The notes under the pieces are model-generated. The model saw only the letters and a list, made by a program, of their open reading frames with translations, made no database searches and was not told the origin of the DNA. From Bifidobacterium ramosum (lineage in GTDB: Bacteria > Actinomycetota > Actinomycetes > Actinomycetales > Bifidobacteriaceae): a stretch of DNA of 64,000 nt. The stretch lies in contig NZ_WBSM01000013.1 in assembly GCF_009299505.1 (NCBI RefSeq), forward strand, positions 34,673 to 98,672. The letters run 5' to 3'. This document shows, piece after piece, positions 57,111-64,000 of this stretch (position 1 is its first letter; every line of letters starts with the position of its first letter). Made by a program: the position numbers and the translations under genes.

Positions 57111-57836
57111 ATGCCGATGAGCGATATGACTGCGGCGATGGCCGCGGGGCTGGTGATGATGGCCATCATGATCGGCGATGATGCCGACCGGTGTGCGCGA
57201 CGGTTGCGATCGCTGACCGTCGGGCGTTCCTGCGGGTGCCCGTACGACGCTCGCCGGACCGTTGCCGATCCTGACGTGTCCGTGCGGTGCGGTCGGACTG
57301 ATCGTGCCGTCACATCCGCAGGTCGTATCGGCATCGCCGCGGTGATCGCCGCGGCATGCGCGTCGTTGCGCAGCGGGGCGACACCTGTCGAGGCATTCGA
57401 AACGCAGTTGGGTCGCCGTTTCGCCGTCGCACGGCTGACCGAATCGCGGGTGCGTGCGCTGCTGGTCGAACGCGCACTGCCCAAAGAATCAGCGGCAAGC
57501 ATCGGCATTGTGGCCTGCGAGATCGCCGTCGCCGCACGTTTGAGCGATGCATTAGGCTGCCCGATGGCGCAATGCCTGGAGACGGTGGGCGCGGCATATC
57601 GCCGATCCCGGCTGCTGGACGATCTACGCGCGCAGTCGTTCGCCGTGCCGCAGGCCACGGTGCGGCTGCTCTCTGCATTGCCGGCGGTCACGGTGCTGTT
57701 CGGCGAGTTTTTGGGCGCGCGGCCGATGGCGTTTCTGCTTGGCTCGGCGCAGGGATGGGGATGCTTGATGCTTGGTGCGATCTGTTATGCGATTGGCATG
57801 GCGTGGATGCGCGCGATGATGCGCGACATTGAATAA
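57111..57836 (+). CDS. Tad pilus inner-membrane platform protein, TadB-like
   Basis: A 241-residue protein with a hydrophobic N-terminal segment (MTAAMAAGLVMMAIM), a central domain resembling the GspF/TadB platform fold (GATPVEAFETQLGRRF; LGCPMAQCLETVGAAYRRS), and two C-terminal membrane helices. The ATG at 57111 follows GGGAGGA. It sits between tadA and tadC as usual. Sequence similarity is weak, so the assignment leans on order and topology. Confidence 0.75.
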   Translation: MPMSDMTAAMAAGLVMMAIMIGDDADRCARRLRSLTVGRSCGCPYDARRTVADPDVSVRCGRTDRAVTSAGRIGIAAVIAAACASLRSGATPVEAFETQLGRRFAVARLTESRVRALLVERALPKESAASIGIVACEIAVAARLSDALGCPMAQCLETVGAAYRRSRLLDDLRAQSFAVPQATVRLLSALPAVTVLFGEFLGARPMAFLLGSAQGWGCLMLGAICYAIGMAWMRAMMRDIE

Positions 57837-57855
57837 CGGATGCGGAGGTAGGCGG

Positions 57856-58515
57856 GTGTGGTATGGGCTATTGGCCGCGTGCTGTACGGGTGCGGCGGTG
57901 GCGCTCGCAAGAGATGATGTTCCGCGGCGGCGGCTGGTCGATGCTGATAGACGATGGCTGTGCGGCGCGGCGGCGGGTCGAATTTCGGTGACGACGGTGT
58001 TGTCGTTGACGGCTGTCGCGTTGCGGCAGGGTGCGTCCATTCCGTATGCGTTGGATGCTGTGGGGAAGTCGATCGGCGATGACGACGATGGAGTCGGTAC
58101 GGGACTGTGCCGCGTGGCCGATGCGTTGCGACGGGGGAACGAATGGAATGCGGCATGGCGTGCGGGGATGGCTGCTGTGACGGCTGTCGACGTCGTGACG
58201 GTGGGGGCGAAATATTGCACGCGGGGACATGGTGCCCATTCGGGCGCCGCACTGCACATTGCGGCCGACGATGCATGGAGACGGCGGGTCTTCGATATGT
58301 TGCGCCACGCGTTGGAGTCATCGTGGACGCGTGGCGCTCCGCCGGTGACGCGGTTGGAGGCGGCGTTGGATCAATGCGATGCGGATGAGCGTTCCCGCAT
58401 CGAGGAGCACGCCGCCCGGTTGTCGGTACGTTTGCTGATTCCCACGGGTCTGTGTTTTCTGCCCGCCTTCATCCTCATCGGCATCATCCCCTCCATTGCA
58501 TCCTTCATGCCGTAA
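57856..58515 (+). CDS. Tad pilus inner-membrane platform protein, TadC-like
   Basis: A 219-residue protein starting with a hydrophobic stretch (WYGLLAACCTGAAVAL). GASIPYALDAVGKSIG and GNEWNAAWR resemble the F-domain, and the C-terminal SVRLLIPTGLCFLPAFILIG is the conserved membrane end of GspF/TadC proteins. The GTG at 57856 is supported by GGAGGT 6 nt before. Confidence 0.78.
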   Translation: MWYGLLAACCTGAAVALARDDVPRRRLVDADRRWLCGAAAGRISVTTVLSLTAVALRQGASIPYALDAVGKSIGDDDDGVGTGLCRVADALRRGNEWNAAWRAGMAAVTAVDVVTVGAKYCTRGHGAHSGAALHIAADDAWRRRVFDMLRHALESSWTRGAPPVTRLEAALDQCDADERSRIEEHAARLSVRLLIPTGLCFLPAFILIGIIPSIASFMP

Positions 58516-58529
58516 CGGCCCTCTTCACT

Positions 58530-58577
58530 AACGGGCATACAGTCGGAAACGTCTGGTTAATCGGCTGTATGTCCGTT
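58530..58577. repeat. 48-bp palindromic repeat (family B), copy 20
   Basis: Left arm AACGGGCATACAGTCGGA; right arm consensus. Two mismatches. Confidence 0.92.
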
Positions 58578-58636
58578 AAGGGTGTCGGCCATAGTCATGT
58601 AGGACGGCCTTGTGTCCGCTGCTGACGTCAGCGTTC

Positions 58637-58684
58637 AACGGACATATAGCCGATTCGGTCTTGTTTTTCGGCTGGTTGTCCGTT
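58637..58684. repeat. 48-bp palindromic repeat (family B), copy 21
   Basis: Left arm has CATATAGCC; right arm TTCGGCTGGTTGTCCGTT carries the GGTTG variant also seen at 35937. Confidence 0.92.
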
Positions 58685-58717
58685 GTGGGGATTGGTGACG
58701 GCCCCGCATGGGCCGTG

Positions 58718-58781
58718 TTATCCACAATCAATGTGGACGACACGCCGGGGTGTGGATAACCGCGATACCTTTCGACCACAT
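58718..58781. promoter_or_regulatory. Tad-locus upstream module 2
   Basis: TTATCCACA (58718) and TGTGGATAA (58751) match the DnaA box in opposite orientations, with TGTGGACGA between. ACCTTTCGACCACAT (58767) is identical to the motif at 54750. Confidence 0.55.
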
Positions 58782-58872
58782 AGTCCGTTTTCCTCCTGCC
58801 ACAGCCGGCCGATCGGCCATAGTGGCAGCATCGCAACCAATGTGGGTGCGGTGCTCGAGTGAAAGGAACGCT

Positions 58873-59157
58873 ATGAGTGACGTAACGATCAATGTTGACC
58901 GGACGGTCGGCCCGATGGCGCAAGCCCGACGATCCGCCGTCGAATTGTACGAACGTGGCAGTCGTGCGCTGTGCTGTCTGGATGCCCGGCTACGCACGTT
59001 GACCGCCGAACCAGAGGAAGGCGCGGCCACCGCCGAATACGCCGTGGTGCTCGTCGCGGCAACCAGTTTCGCGGCGGTGCTGATGGCCGTGCTCAAATCG
59101 GATGGCATCAAAACGCTGCTGACCGGCCTCGTCAAGAAAGCGCTGAACGTCGGGTGA
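58873..59157 (+). CDS. Small pilin-like protein (DUF4244 type)
   Basis: A 94-residue protein. A charged N-terminal half is followed by GAATAEYAVVLVAATSFAAVL, the prepilin-like hydrophobic segment with the conserved Glu at position 5 after the Ala/Gly cleavage region. It is likely the Flp-type major pilin of this Tad system. AAAGGAACGC precedes the ATG at 58873. The stop overlaps the next gene. Confidence 0.82.
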   Translation: MSDVTINVDRTVGPMAQARRSAVELYERGSRALCCLDARLRTLTAEPEEGAATAEYAVVLVAATSFAAVLMAVLKSDGIKTLLTGLVKKALNVG

Positions 59158-59549
59158 CCATGATGATACGGCGAAAAGCATGCGATAGCGATGACGTGCA
59201 TCGTGATATCGACCGGTCGGCGGATGAGGGTGCGGCCACCGCGGAATTCGCGGTGGTGCTCCCCGCCGTCGTTGCCGTGGCGGCGCTGCTGTTGTGTCTG
59301 TCGCGTGCGGTCGTCGTGTCGATGGACTGTCAGGACGCCGCGTCGGCGGCGGTACGTGAACTCATCGTCGCCGGCGATGACGCCGATCCGCAGTCCGTGG
59401 CTCGGGCGGTAGCCGGATCGGGAGCGATGGCATCGGTGCGCCGCGCATCAGACCAGGTGACGGTGGTCGTGCAGTGCCCGGTGGTTCCCGATCCGCTCGG
59501 CGTCCTGCCGACGCGGGTGAGTGCGGCCGCGACCGGGGTGACGTCATGA
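59154..59549 (+). CDS. TadE-like pilus protein
   Basis: A 131-residue protein. GAATAEFAVVLPAVVAVAALL is the TadE-type anchor segment, followed by a short extracytoplasmic domain with CQDAASAAVREL. The GTG at 59154 overlaps the upstream TGA (GTGA); ATG codons at 59160 and 59163 are alternatives. Confidence 0.8.
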   Translation: MTMMIRRKACDSDDVHRDIDRSADEGAATAEFAVVLPAVVAVAALLLCLSRAVVVSMDCQDAASAAVRELIVAGDDADPQSVARAVAGSGAMASVRRASDQVTVVVQCPVVPDPLGVLPTRVSAAATGVTS

Positions 59550-60025
59550 CCGCGCGGCAACGCCCCCGTAGTCCGGTGCGACGACGAAAACCGGGCCGGA
59601 CTACGGTGGCGCGCAACGTGCGCAGGATGATGCGTGACCGTGTGTACCGGGTCATGCGCGGCGTCATATGCAGTATCTCGTATGAATCCGATCGTGGGTC
59701 CGGCACGGTCGCCGGCGCGATGCTGATCCTCGTTGTCGGCGTCATGCTCAGCGTGGTCGCGGCGGCCGGTCATCTGCTGGTGTGCCAGCGGCGGGCACAG
59801 GCCGTCGCCGATGTGGTCGCCGTGTCGGCTGCGAACGCGTTGCGCAATGGTTCCGATGATCCATGCGTGATCGCGCGCGTTACGGCGTCCGCCAACGAGG
59901 TGCGGTTGCGGACCTGCGTCGTCGATGCGGAGGACGTGCAGGTAACGACCATCGTGCCGACGCAGGTTCCGTTCGCCGCGCAGGTGTCGCGCAGTGCCCG
60001 CGCCGGCCCGGTCGACTGCGAATAA
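59546..60025 (+). CDS. TadE/TadG-like pilus-locus membrane protein
   Basis: A 159-residue protein. After about 50 basic residues, GSGTVAGAMLILVVGVMLSV is the hydrophobic segment of the Rv3654c-type proteins that accompany Tad loci, followed by QRRAQAVADVVAVSAANAL. ATGA overlap with the preceding gene indicates coupling. Confidence 0.78.
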   Translation: MTARQRPRSPVRRRKPGRTTVARNVRRMMRDRVYRVMRGVICSISYESDRGSGTVAGAMLILVVGVMLSVVAAAGHLLVCQRRAQAVADVVAVSAANALRNGSDDPCVIARVTASANEVRLRTCVVDAEDVQVTTIVPTQVPFAAQVSRSARAGPVDCE

Positions 60026-60057
60026 TCCGCGCATGTCCGTTGCCGAAAGGGATATTT

Positions 60058-60402
60058 ATGTATTACAATAATGGGATCGGCGTGAAGCGGTCGGCGTTCA
60101 AGCACGGCGTGCCGTTGGAGGACTCGATGTATGTGGTGGAGCACTACTGGCATCAGGAACATATGCAGGAGGAGCCCCCGAAGGAGATGCTGCTGGGTTT
60201 TACTCAGCATGGCGTAATGCTTGAAGTGATTCTGGTCTATGACGATGACCGGTGGTGGCTGATTCACTCCATGCCGATACGTAAGCGATATCTTGCCAAG
60301 CTAGAAAGGAGCGCCCGATGGTTTACTACCACCACGGTGTACCGATTTATGAGGACTCTGATTTTCCGCCCGAAGTCGCCGCTCGGTTCCAGCAGGCGGT
60401 AG
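60058..60402 (+). CDS. Putative toxin of a type II toxin-antitoxin pair
   Basis: A 114-residue protein. KHGVPLEDSMYVVEHYW, then a central GFTQHGVMLEVILVYDDDRWWLIHSMPIRKRY, are reminiscent of BrnT/DUF4258-type RNase toxins (KHGV...; E/G...; H/R...). The last 28 residues are read from DNA that also encodes the next gene in another frame, so the functional part may end near KRYLAKLER. GAAAGGGA precedes the ATG at 60058. Identification rests on pattern and context. Confidence 0.5.
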   Translation: MYYNNGIGVKRSAFKHGVPLEDSMYVVEHYWHQEHMQEEPPKEMLLGFTQHGVMLEVILVYDDDRWWLIHSMPIRKRYLAKLERSARWFTTTTVYRFMRTLIFRPKSPLGSSRR

Positions 60403-60686
60403 AGGAGGCCGAACGTGGCTATGATATCGATTTTTCCGAAGAGGCCACGGAGCAGCGGATTCGCGAGGGAAAAGCTTGGCGGCGCGAGCTGACTCCGCAG
60501 GAGCGCAAGTGGCTTCGTCGCGGGCGTCCGCTGAAGATCGGCCGTGTGCGGGCCGACAAAATCATGCAGTTCCGCATCGACCCCGACGGGGAACAACGCG
60601 TGAAACAATATGCGAAGCAGCATGGCATGAAGGTGTCCGAGGCGATCCGCGCGTTGATCGAACAAGGACTCGCCGCGGCGAAGTGA
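60318..60686 (+). CDS. Putative antitoxin with ribbon-helix-helix domain
   Basis: A 122-residue protein whose C-terminus (MQFRIDPDGEQRVKQYAKQH, then GMKVSEAIRALIEQGL) fits the CopG/ribbon-helix-helix DNA-binding fold. The N-terminal part is charged and would wrap the toxin. AAAGGAG precedes the ATG. It overlaps the upstream gene by 85 nt, an unusually long overlap, which would force coupled synthesis. The order toxin-then-antitoxin is that of BrnTA. Confidence 0.6.
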   Translation: MVYYHHGVPIYEDSDFPPEVAARFQQAVEEAERGYDIDFSEEATEQRIREGKAWRRELTPQERKWLRRGRPLKIGRVRADKIMQFRIDPDGEQRVKQYAKQHGMKVSEAIRALIEQGLAAAK

Positions 60687-60771
60687 CATCCGTTCGTGCC
60701 GTGCGAAACCGAACGGATAATTCGTCACTGTCGCTGGCGCGCGTCGCAGCGCATGGTTTATCGTGGGCGGT

Positions 60772-62040
60772 ATGAGTGATGTGAGCAGCGGCACGCCGCG
60801 TACCGTGGTGGCGATGATCGGCAACCCTGTGTCCGACAAGGGCAGGGGCGCCAAGATCGACGCGCAGGTCATGGCATTGCTGGACGACGCCGGTCGTCGG
60901 CATGGATTCGACATCATCGACCTGACCGGCACCAGTTTCGACGATTCGTTGCGCAACGCTCGCGACCATCGCGACGACTACAGTCATCTCGTGGTGGTCG
61001 GCGGCGACGGCATGATCGCATTGGGCGCGAATGCCGTCGGCTCCAGCGGCAAACCGCTGGGCATCGTGGCCACCGGCTCCGGCAACGACTTCGCGCGCGG
61101 TCTGGGCCTGCCGGTCAACCGTATCGCGACGGCGGTCGAAGGCATCGTCGGGGCGATCGTACGTGGTAGTCACATCGATGTGGACATGGGTCGCGTCACA
61201 TCGCTGCCGGGAGGGTATGCGGTCGACGCGGCGACCGGCAATCTGTTGACCTGCGGAGCGGACGCCGTCGATGACGATGACGTGACGATGCCGACGGCGG
61301 CGCATGGCCGCCGCGGTGACGTCAGTAACCGTAGCGGCACGATGTCGCCGGACATGGGCCGCGTCGGCGTCGATGACGATGACGAGGCGGACGGTACGGT
61401 CAGGCCGCCGATCGACCGGTATTATGGCGGGATGCTCAACTGTGGTCTCGACGCCAGCATCAACGACCGGGCCAACCATTCGCATCTGCCGGGCGGGTCG
61501 TTGCGGTACTTCGCGGCCGTCCTCGTCGAGGTCGCGCATCTCAAGCAGTACGGGTACCACATCAAAGCCGTGCTCGCGGACGGCAGCGTCGAGGAACGGG
61601 ACATCATCTCGCCGATGATCACGGTGGCCAATTCGCGGCATATCGGCGGTGGACTCGAGGTGTCGCCGTATTCGCGGTTCGCGGACGGACTGCTGGATCT
61701 GGTGTGGATCGACCACATGCCGAACGTGCTGGAGATCGCGGATGCGATTTCCAAGGGATACAACGGGCGGCTGCTCGCCTCGCACGTGTTCGGGTGGAAA
61801 CGCGTGCGCGAGGTCGAGATCACGCGGGCCGCGGAGGGCGACGAGCCGCCGGTGCTCATGGCCGACGGCGAATACATCGGTCATCTGCCGGTGAAAGTCA
61901 CGGCGCAGGATCGTGCATTACGGGTGCTGGTGCCGCCAGCCGTGGCGCGCGATCACGAACTTGATGACGGCAGCCGCACACTCGCCGCAATCGAACGCGA
62001 CGGCCGCGATCCCGTAACCGGCGAGTTTCTGCGCGCATAA
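60772..62040 (+). CDS. Diacylglycerol kinase-family lipid kinase
   Basis: A 422-residue enzyme. VVVGGDGMIALGANAV is the nucleotide-binding GGDG motif, and GIVATGSGNDFARGLGLP the second conserved motif. An Asp-rich insertion of about 55 residues (roughly 162-212) interrupts the core. The second domain carries GGGLEVSPYSRFADGLLDLVWI. It should phosphorylate diacylglycerol or a related lipid on the inner face of the membrane. The ATG at 60772 has no ribosome site, but TATCGT lies about 9 bp upstream, so a leaderless start is possible. Confidence 0.88.
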   Translation: MSDVSSGTPRTVVAMIGNPVSDKGRGAKIDAQVMALLDDAGRRHGFDIIDLTGTSFDDSLRNARDHRDDYSHLVVVGGDGMIALGANAVGSSGKPLGIVATGSGNDFARGLGLPVNRIATAVEGIVGAIVRGSHIDVDMGRVTSLPGGYAVDAATGNLLTCGADAVDDDDVTMPTAAHGRRGDVSNRSGTMSPDMGRVGVDDDDEADGTVRPPIDRYYGGMLNCGLDASINDRANHSHLPGGSLRYFAAVLVEVAHLKQYGYHIKAVLADGSVEERDIISPMITVANSRHIGGGLEVSPYSRFADGLLDLVWIDHMPNVLEIADAISKGYNGRLLASHVFGWKRVREVEITRAAEGDEPPVLMADGEYIGHLPVKVTAQDRALRVLVPPAVARDHELDDGSRTLAAIERDGRDPVTGEFLRA

Positions 62041-62055
62041 CGCGCAATCCCCTCT

Positions 62056-62102
62056 AACGGGCATACAACCGATTACAACGCAAAATCGGCTGTATGCCCG
62101 TT
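62056..62102. repeat. 48-bp palindromic repeat (family B), copy 22
   Basis: Left arm AACGGGCATACAACCGAT and right arm ATCGGCTGTATGCCCGTT: A-to-G in the left arm is matched by T-to-C in the right. Loop is 11 nt here. Confidence 0.93.
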
Positions 62103-62212
62103 AGGGGGATTGCGTGCGTTAGAGGGGATTGCATGCATTAGAGGGATTGCTTAGAGGAACCTGCGTTGGGGGACTTGCGTTAGCGGGACTTGTGCTGGAG
62201 GAGCTTGCATCT
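62103..62212. repeat. Degenerate tandem sequence
   Basis: Variants of GCGTTAGAGGGGATTGC recur four to five times with insertions, between two family B copies. No gene is present in 62041-62490. Confidence 0.45.
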
Positions 62213-62255
62213 GACCAAGCGATGCTTCCCGATCCTTGATGCAGCCCACCCCTTC

Positions 62256-62303
62256 AACGGACATCCAGCCGTTTTCCACATCGTTATCGGCTGTATGTCC
62301 GTT
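62256..62303. repeat. 48-bp palindromic repeat (family B), copy 23
   Basis: Left arm AACGGACATCCAGCCGTT; right arm consensus. CCCCTT/AAGGGG extends the stem. Confidence 0.93.
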
Positions 62304-62365
62304 GAAGGGGTGGAGACGAAAAAAGAGCTTATGGGTGGGTTGCGCTCAGTATCGCGTCTCTTCTC

Positions 62366-62413
62366 AACGGACATACAGCCGATTCGGGTGGGGAAATCGG
62401 CTGCATGTCCGTC
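62366..62413. repeat. 48-bp palindromic repeat (family B), copy 24
   Basis: Left arm consensus; right arm ATCGGCTGCATGTCCGTC. Confidence 0.93.
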
Positions 62414-62490
62414 AGGGGGAAGGGCTGTGCGGTATGCGCGGGGAAAGGGTGGTGGTACGTCCGGGACGGAGACGAGAAAGGTACGGAAAC

Positions 62491-63465
62491 CTACTCGGCG
62501 CGGGCGATGGCCTGCTCGTAGTCGCGGGTGCCCTTGAAGGCCTCCTGAATCCACGGGTTCACGCCCTGCCGCTTCGCGCGGATCAGGATATAGCCCAGTG
62601 CCAGCACGTTTGCCGTCAGAGCCACGAGAGACACCGCAAGGTTCACGTTCGTATTGTTCACCGACTGCGTGGAGAACACGGAATAATCCTGGAACATCGG
62701 GAACACCTGCGCGAACATGCACCAGATCGCCAGCGTGTTCGCGCGGTTCTGAATCCATCCGCCCTTGTTCCAGAAGAAGTTCGCGACCGTCGGCGCGAGC
62801 AGCAGCGCGAGACCGCAGTACCACGAGTGCGTCGGCAGGCAGTTGTACGTGTAGCAGAAGTTCCACAGATCATAGGCGACGATGAACACCCACGTCATGT
62901 CCGGCCACAGCATGTCGTCCTTCTTCTTGGACACGTAGATGCCGAACCAACCGGTCATGCACGCGATGTTGATCAGGCCGGCCACGCCGTTGAACACGTT
63001 GTGCCAGCCGCCCATGAGCGTCACGCCCTCGGTGGACACCCACGTGGTGCCCCACGCGCGGAACGCGGATTCGAAGTCGGAAACGACGGCGATGAGGATG
63101 TTGATCGCGACGATCACGAATGGGAAGCATTTGAACCAGTCGGACTTGCCGATGTTGCCCCAGCGGTACTTGAGCGCCATGAAGCCGATGCAGCCGGCGG
63201 TGGCCGCGTACAGTTTCGCGTAGTGGAACCATGACGTCATGTGCACGTAGGTCGGATTGTTCAGCGCCCAGTCCGCGCCGGCTGCGGCCGCCACGTAGAT
63301 CGTGACGAAGTAGACGGTCAGGACTGCGGGGACGACGAGAAACGCGACGATGCCGCCGGTTTTGGTGCGGCGGGCGAGTTCGTTCGCGCCGATCAGGCAG
63401 CAGAACACAAGTATCCAGCCGAGCCATTGCCACACGGCGTTGTCGCCATAGACCTGAAACAGCAT
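62491..63465 (-). CDS. Polytopic membrane protein of unknown function (possibly DUF5692-like)
   Basis: A 324-residue protein with about nine hydrophobic segments and many aromatic residues (WLGWILVFCCLIGANELARR; SWFHYAKLYAATAGCIGFMA; WVFIVAYDLWNFCYTYN). Such composition is reminiscent of DUF5692-type proteins, but I cannot confirm this. AAAGGACC precedes the ATG at 63465. A strong promoter with two identical dyads stands upstream, so it is probably controlled by a dedicated repressor responding to a small molecule; an exporter or sensor role is possible (inference). Confidence 0.65.
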   Translation of the reverse strand: MLFQVYGDNAVWQWLGWILVFCCLIGANELARRTKTGGIVAFLVVPAVLTVYFVTIYVAAAAGADWALNNPTYVHMTSWFHYAKLYAATAGCIGFMALKYRWGNIGKSDWFKCFPFVIVAINILIAVVSDFESAFRAWGTTWVSTEGVTLMGGWHNVFNGVAGLINIACMTGWFGIYVSKKKDDMLWPDMTWVFIVAYDLWNFCYTYNCLPTHSWYCGLALLLAPTVANFFWNKGGWIQNRANTLAIWCMFAQVFPMFQDYSVFSTQSVNNTNVNLAVSLVALTANVLALGYILIRAKRQGVNPWIQEAFKGTRDYEQAIARAE

Positions 63466-63550
63466 GATGGTCCTTTCTTTACTCTTCCGTGCGCGGCGAG
63501 GGGCGATGAGGCGACGTGAAACTGCCGTGAAACGCTCTCCGTTGCGCGTG

Positions 63551-63609
63551 TTGACAAAGTGTCAATGTATTGCGGCATCGAGTATAGGACGATGTTGACA
63601 GTATGTCAA
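63551..63609 (-). promoter_or_regulatory. Strong promoter flanked by two TTGACAnnnTGTCAA operators
   Basis: On the minus strand, TTGACA (complement of 63604-63609), 17 bp and TATACT (complement of 63581-63586) form a near-perfect sigma-70-type promoter. TTGACAGTATGTCAA (63595-63609) covers the -35 and TTGACAAAGTGTCAA (63551-63565) lies just beyond the predicted start. Two dyads bracketing the promoter imply repression by one regulator, for example of the TetR or MarR type. Confidence 0.75.
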
Positions 63610-63643
63610 TTCACTGCGTGACGTCGTGTGCGCCTTTGTCGCG

Positions 63644-63695
63644 CGTGGCGGTTTTCGCTCGCTGAGGTGCCATTTAGCGAGTGAAAACCGCCACG
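63644..63695. repeat. Palindrome of family G, copy 3
   Basis: CGTGGCGGTTTTCGCTCGCT and its complement (one mismatch) around the 12-nt loop GAGGTGCCATTT. Confidence 0.93.
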
Positions 63696-63704
63696 ACGAG
63701 ACAG

Positions 63705-63758
63705 GCGTGGCAGAAAACGCTCGCTGGGAGACCTCCCAGCGAGCGTTTTCTGCCACGC
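63705..63758. repeat. Palindrome of family G, copy 4
   Basis: 26-bp perfect arms with a 2-bp centre. The core GTGGCAGAAAACGCTCGCT and its complement are separated by 12 bp (GGGAGACCTCCC), as in the other copies. Confidence 0.94.
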
Positions 63759-63931
63759 AGGGGATGGTCGGGTGTGCTCCCCTTGGTCGCCTGCGGTGGC
63801 GGATCCCTCGCGGTGAGGGGAGTCGGCTGGGGCGGGGGTGTGGGGTTGGTTGTGTGTGGCGTGTGGTTGGGCTTGTGGGGGGTCGGCTGTGGTGGGATGA
63901 TGCGAGAGTACGGCGAGGGGGCGGAGTCGGA

Positions 63932-64000
63932 ATGGTCACGGTGGCGATGGTCGTGGGCGACGAGAATGCGGCGGAGAGAGCGCGGGCGTGGCCGACGGGG
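63932..64000 (+). CDS. Possible gene start cut by the window edge
   Basis: ATG at 63932 opens MVTVAMVVGDENAAERARAW and stays open to the edge; GGAG lies 6-7 nt before. Twenty-three codons are too few for a family call. The rest of 63759-63931 is G/T-rich without features. Confidence 0.25.
   Translation, partial: MVTVAMVVGDENAAERARAWPTG

Larger units (their letters stand above)
58516..58872. other. Gap inside the Tad locus
   Basis: It separates the platform genes from the pilin genes. It holds two family B repeats (58530, 58637) and the regulatory module at 58718-58781; the pilin genes therefore probably have their own promoter. Confidence 0.7.

Noticed and set aside
54715..58781. Chromosomal replication origin because of DnaA-box-like sites
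   Set aside because: No dnaA, dnaN, rpmH or AT-rich unwinding region is nearby; only two to three boxes occur at each place, in front of pilus genes.

Overview
The window looks like a Bifidobacterium chromosome (inference). DNA is GC-rich with GC-ending codons. The content is typical of that genus: many intracellular glycoside hydrolases, LacI-type regulators, a sugar ABC transporter lacking its own ATPase, two ilvC genes, ppk next to a NUDIX/histidine-phosphatase fusion, and a Tad pilus locus. No plasmid, phage or insertion-sequence gene is visible. The alpha-galactosidase at the left edge is cut by the window, and a possible gene start is cut at the right edge.

Layout. 1-6.2 kb: a GH36 alpha-galactosidase, GH26 beta-mannanase, serine hydrolase and YihS-type sugar isomerase, which together could degrade galactomannan oligosaccharides. 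6.6-8 kb: an amino-acid permease with an odd N-terminus. 8.7-17 kb: a LacI regulator, an ABC sugar-uptake operon ending in a GH1 beta-glucosidase, and a GH43 beta-xylosidase; the operon promoter carries a perfect LacI-type operator. 17-31 kb: an SDR-fold protein, tRNA-Leu, a gamma-glutamyltransferase, tgt, an HtrA protease, a P1B-type metal ATPase, an FprA-type ferredoxin reductase and HtpX. 31-38 kb: tRNA-Gly, purA, two crcB fluoride channel genes, a second LacI regulator and an MFS transporter. 38-43 kb: a leader peptide with an attenuator, an MHS-family transporter and two ilvC copies. 43-54 kb: a glycerophosphodiesterase, an unusually long LacZ, and a reverse-strand group of ppk, NUDIX/phosphatase and an unknown gene. 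54-62 kb: a candidate small RNA, a Tad pilus locus, a toxin-antitoxin-like pair and a diacylglycerol-kinase-type lipid kinase. 62.5-63.5 kb: a polytopic membrane protein behind a strong promoter flanked by two identical operator motifs.

The most striking signal is between the genes. At least seven unrelated families of palindromic repeat occupy the intergenic DNA. The commonest has 24 copies of a roughly 48-bp element with 18-bp arms around a 12-nt loop. In five families the loop length is fixed, or nearly so, while the loop sequence varies freely, and total length stays between about 44 and 51 bp. Several copies show compensatory arm changes, so pairing or dyad symmetry appears to be under selection.

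The clearest regulatory candidate is at 38182-38377: a 32-residue leader peptide with three consecutive Ile codons, an antiterminator helix and a mutually exclusive intrinsic terminator, placed before a transporter gene next to the two ilvC genes. Several proteins (LacZ, metal ATPase, LacI, CrcB, MFS, lipid kinase) also carry low-complexity insertions or extensions beyond the usual family length.
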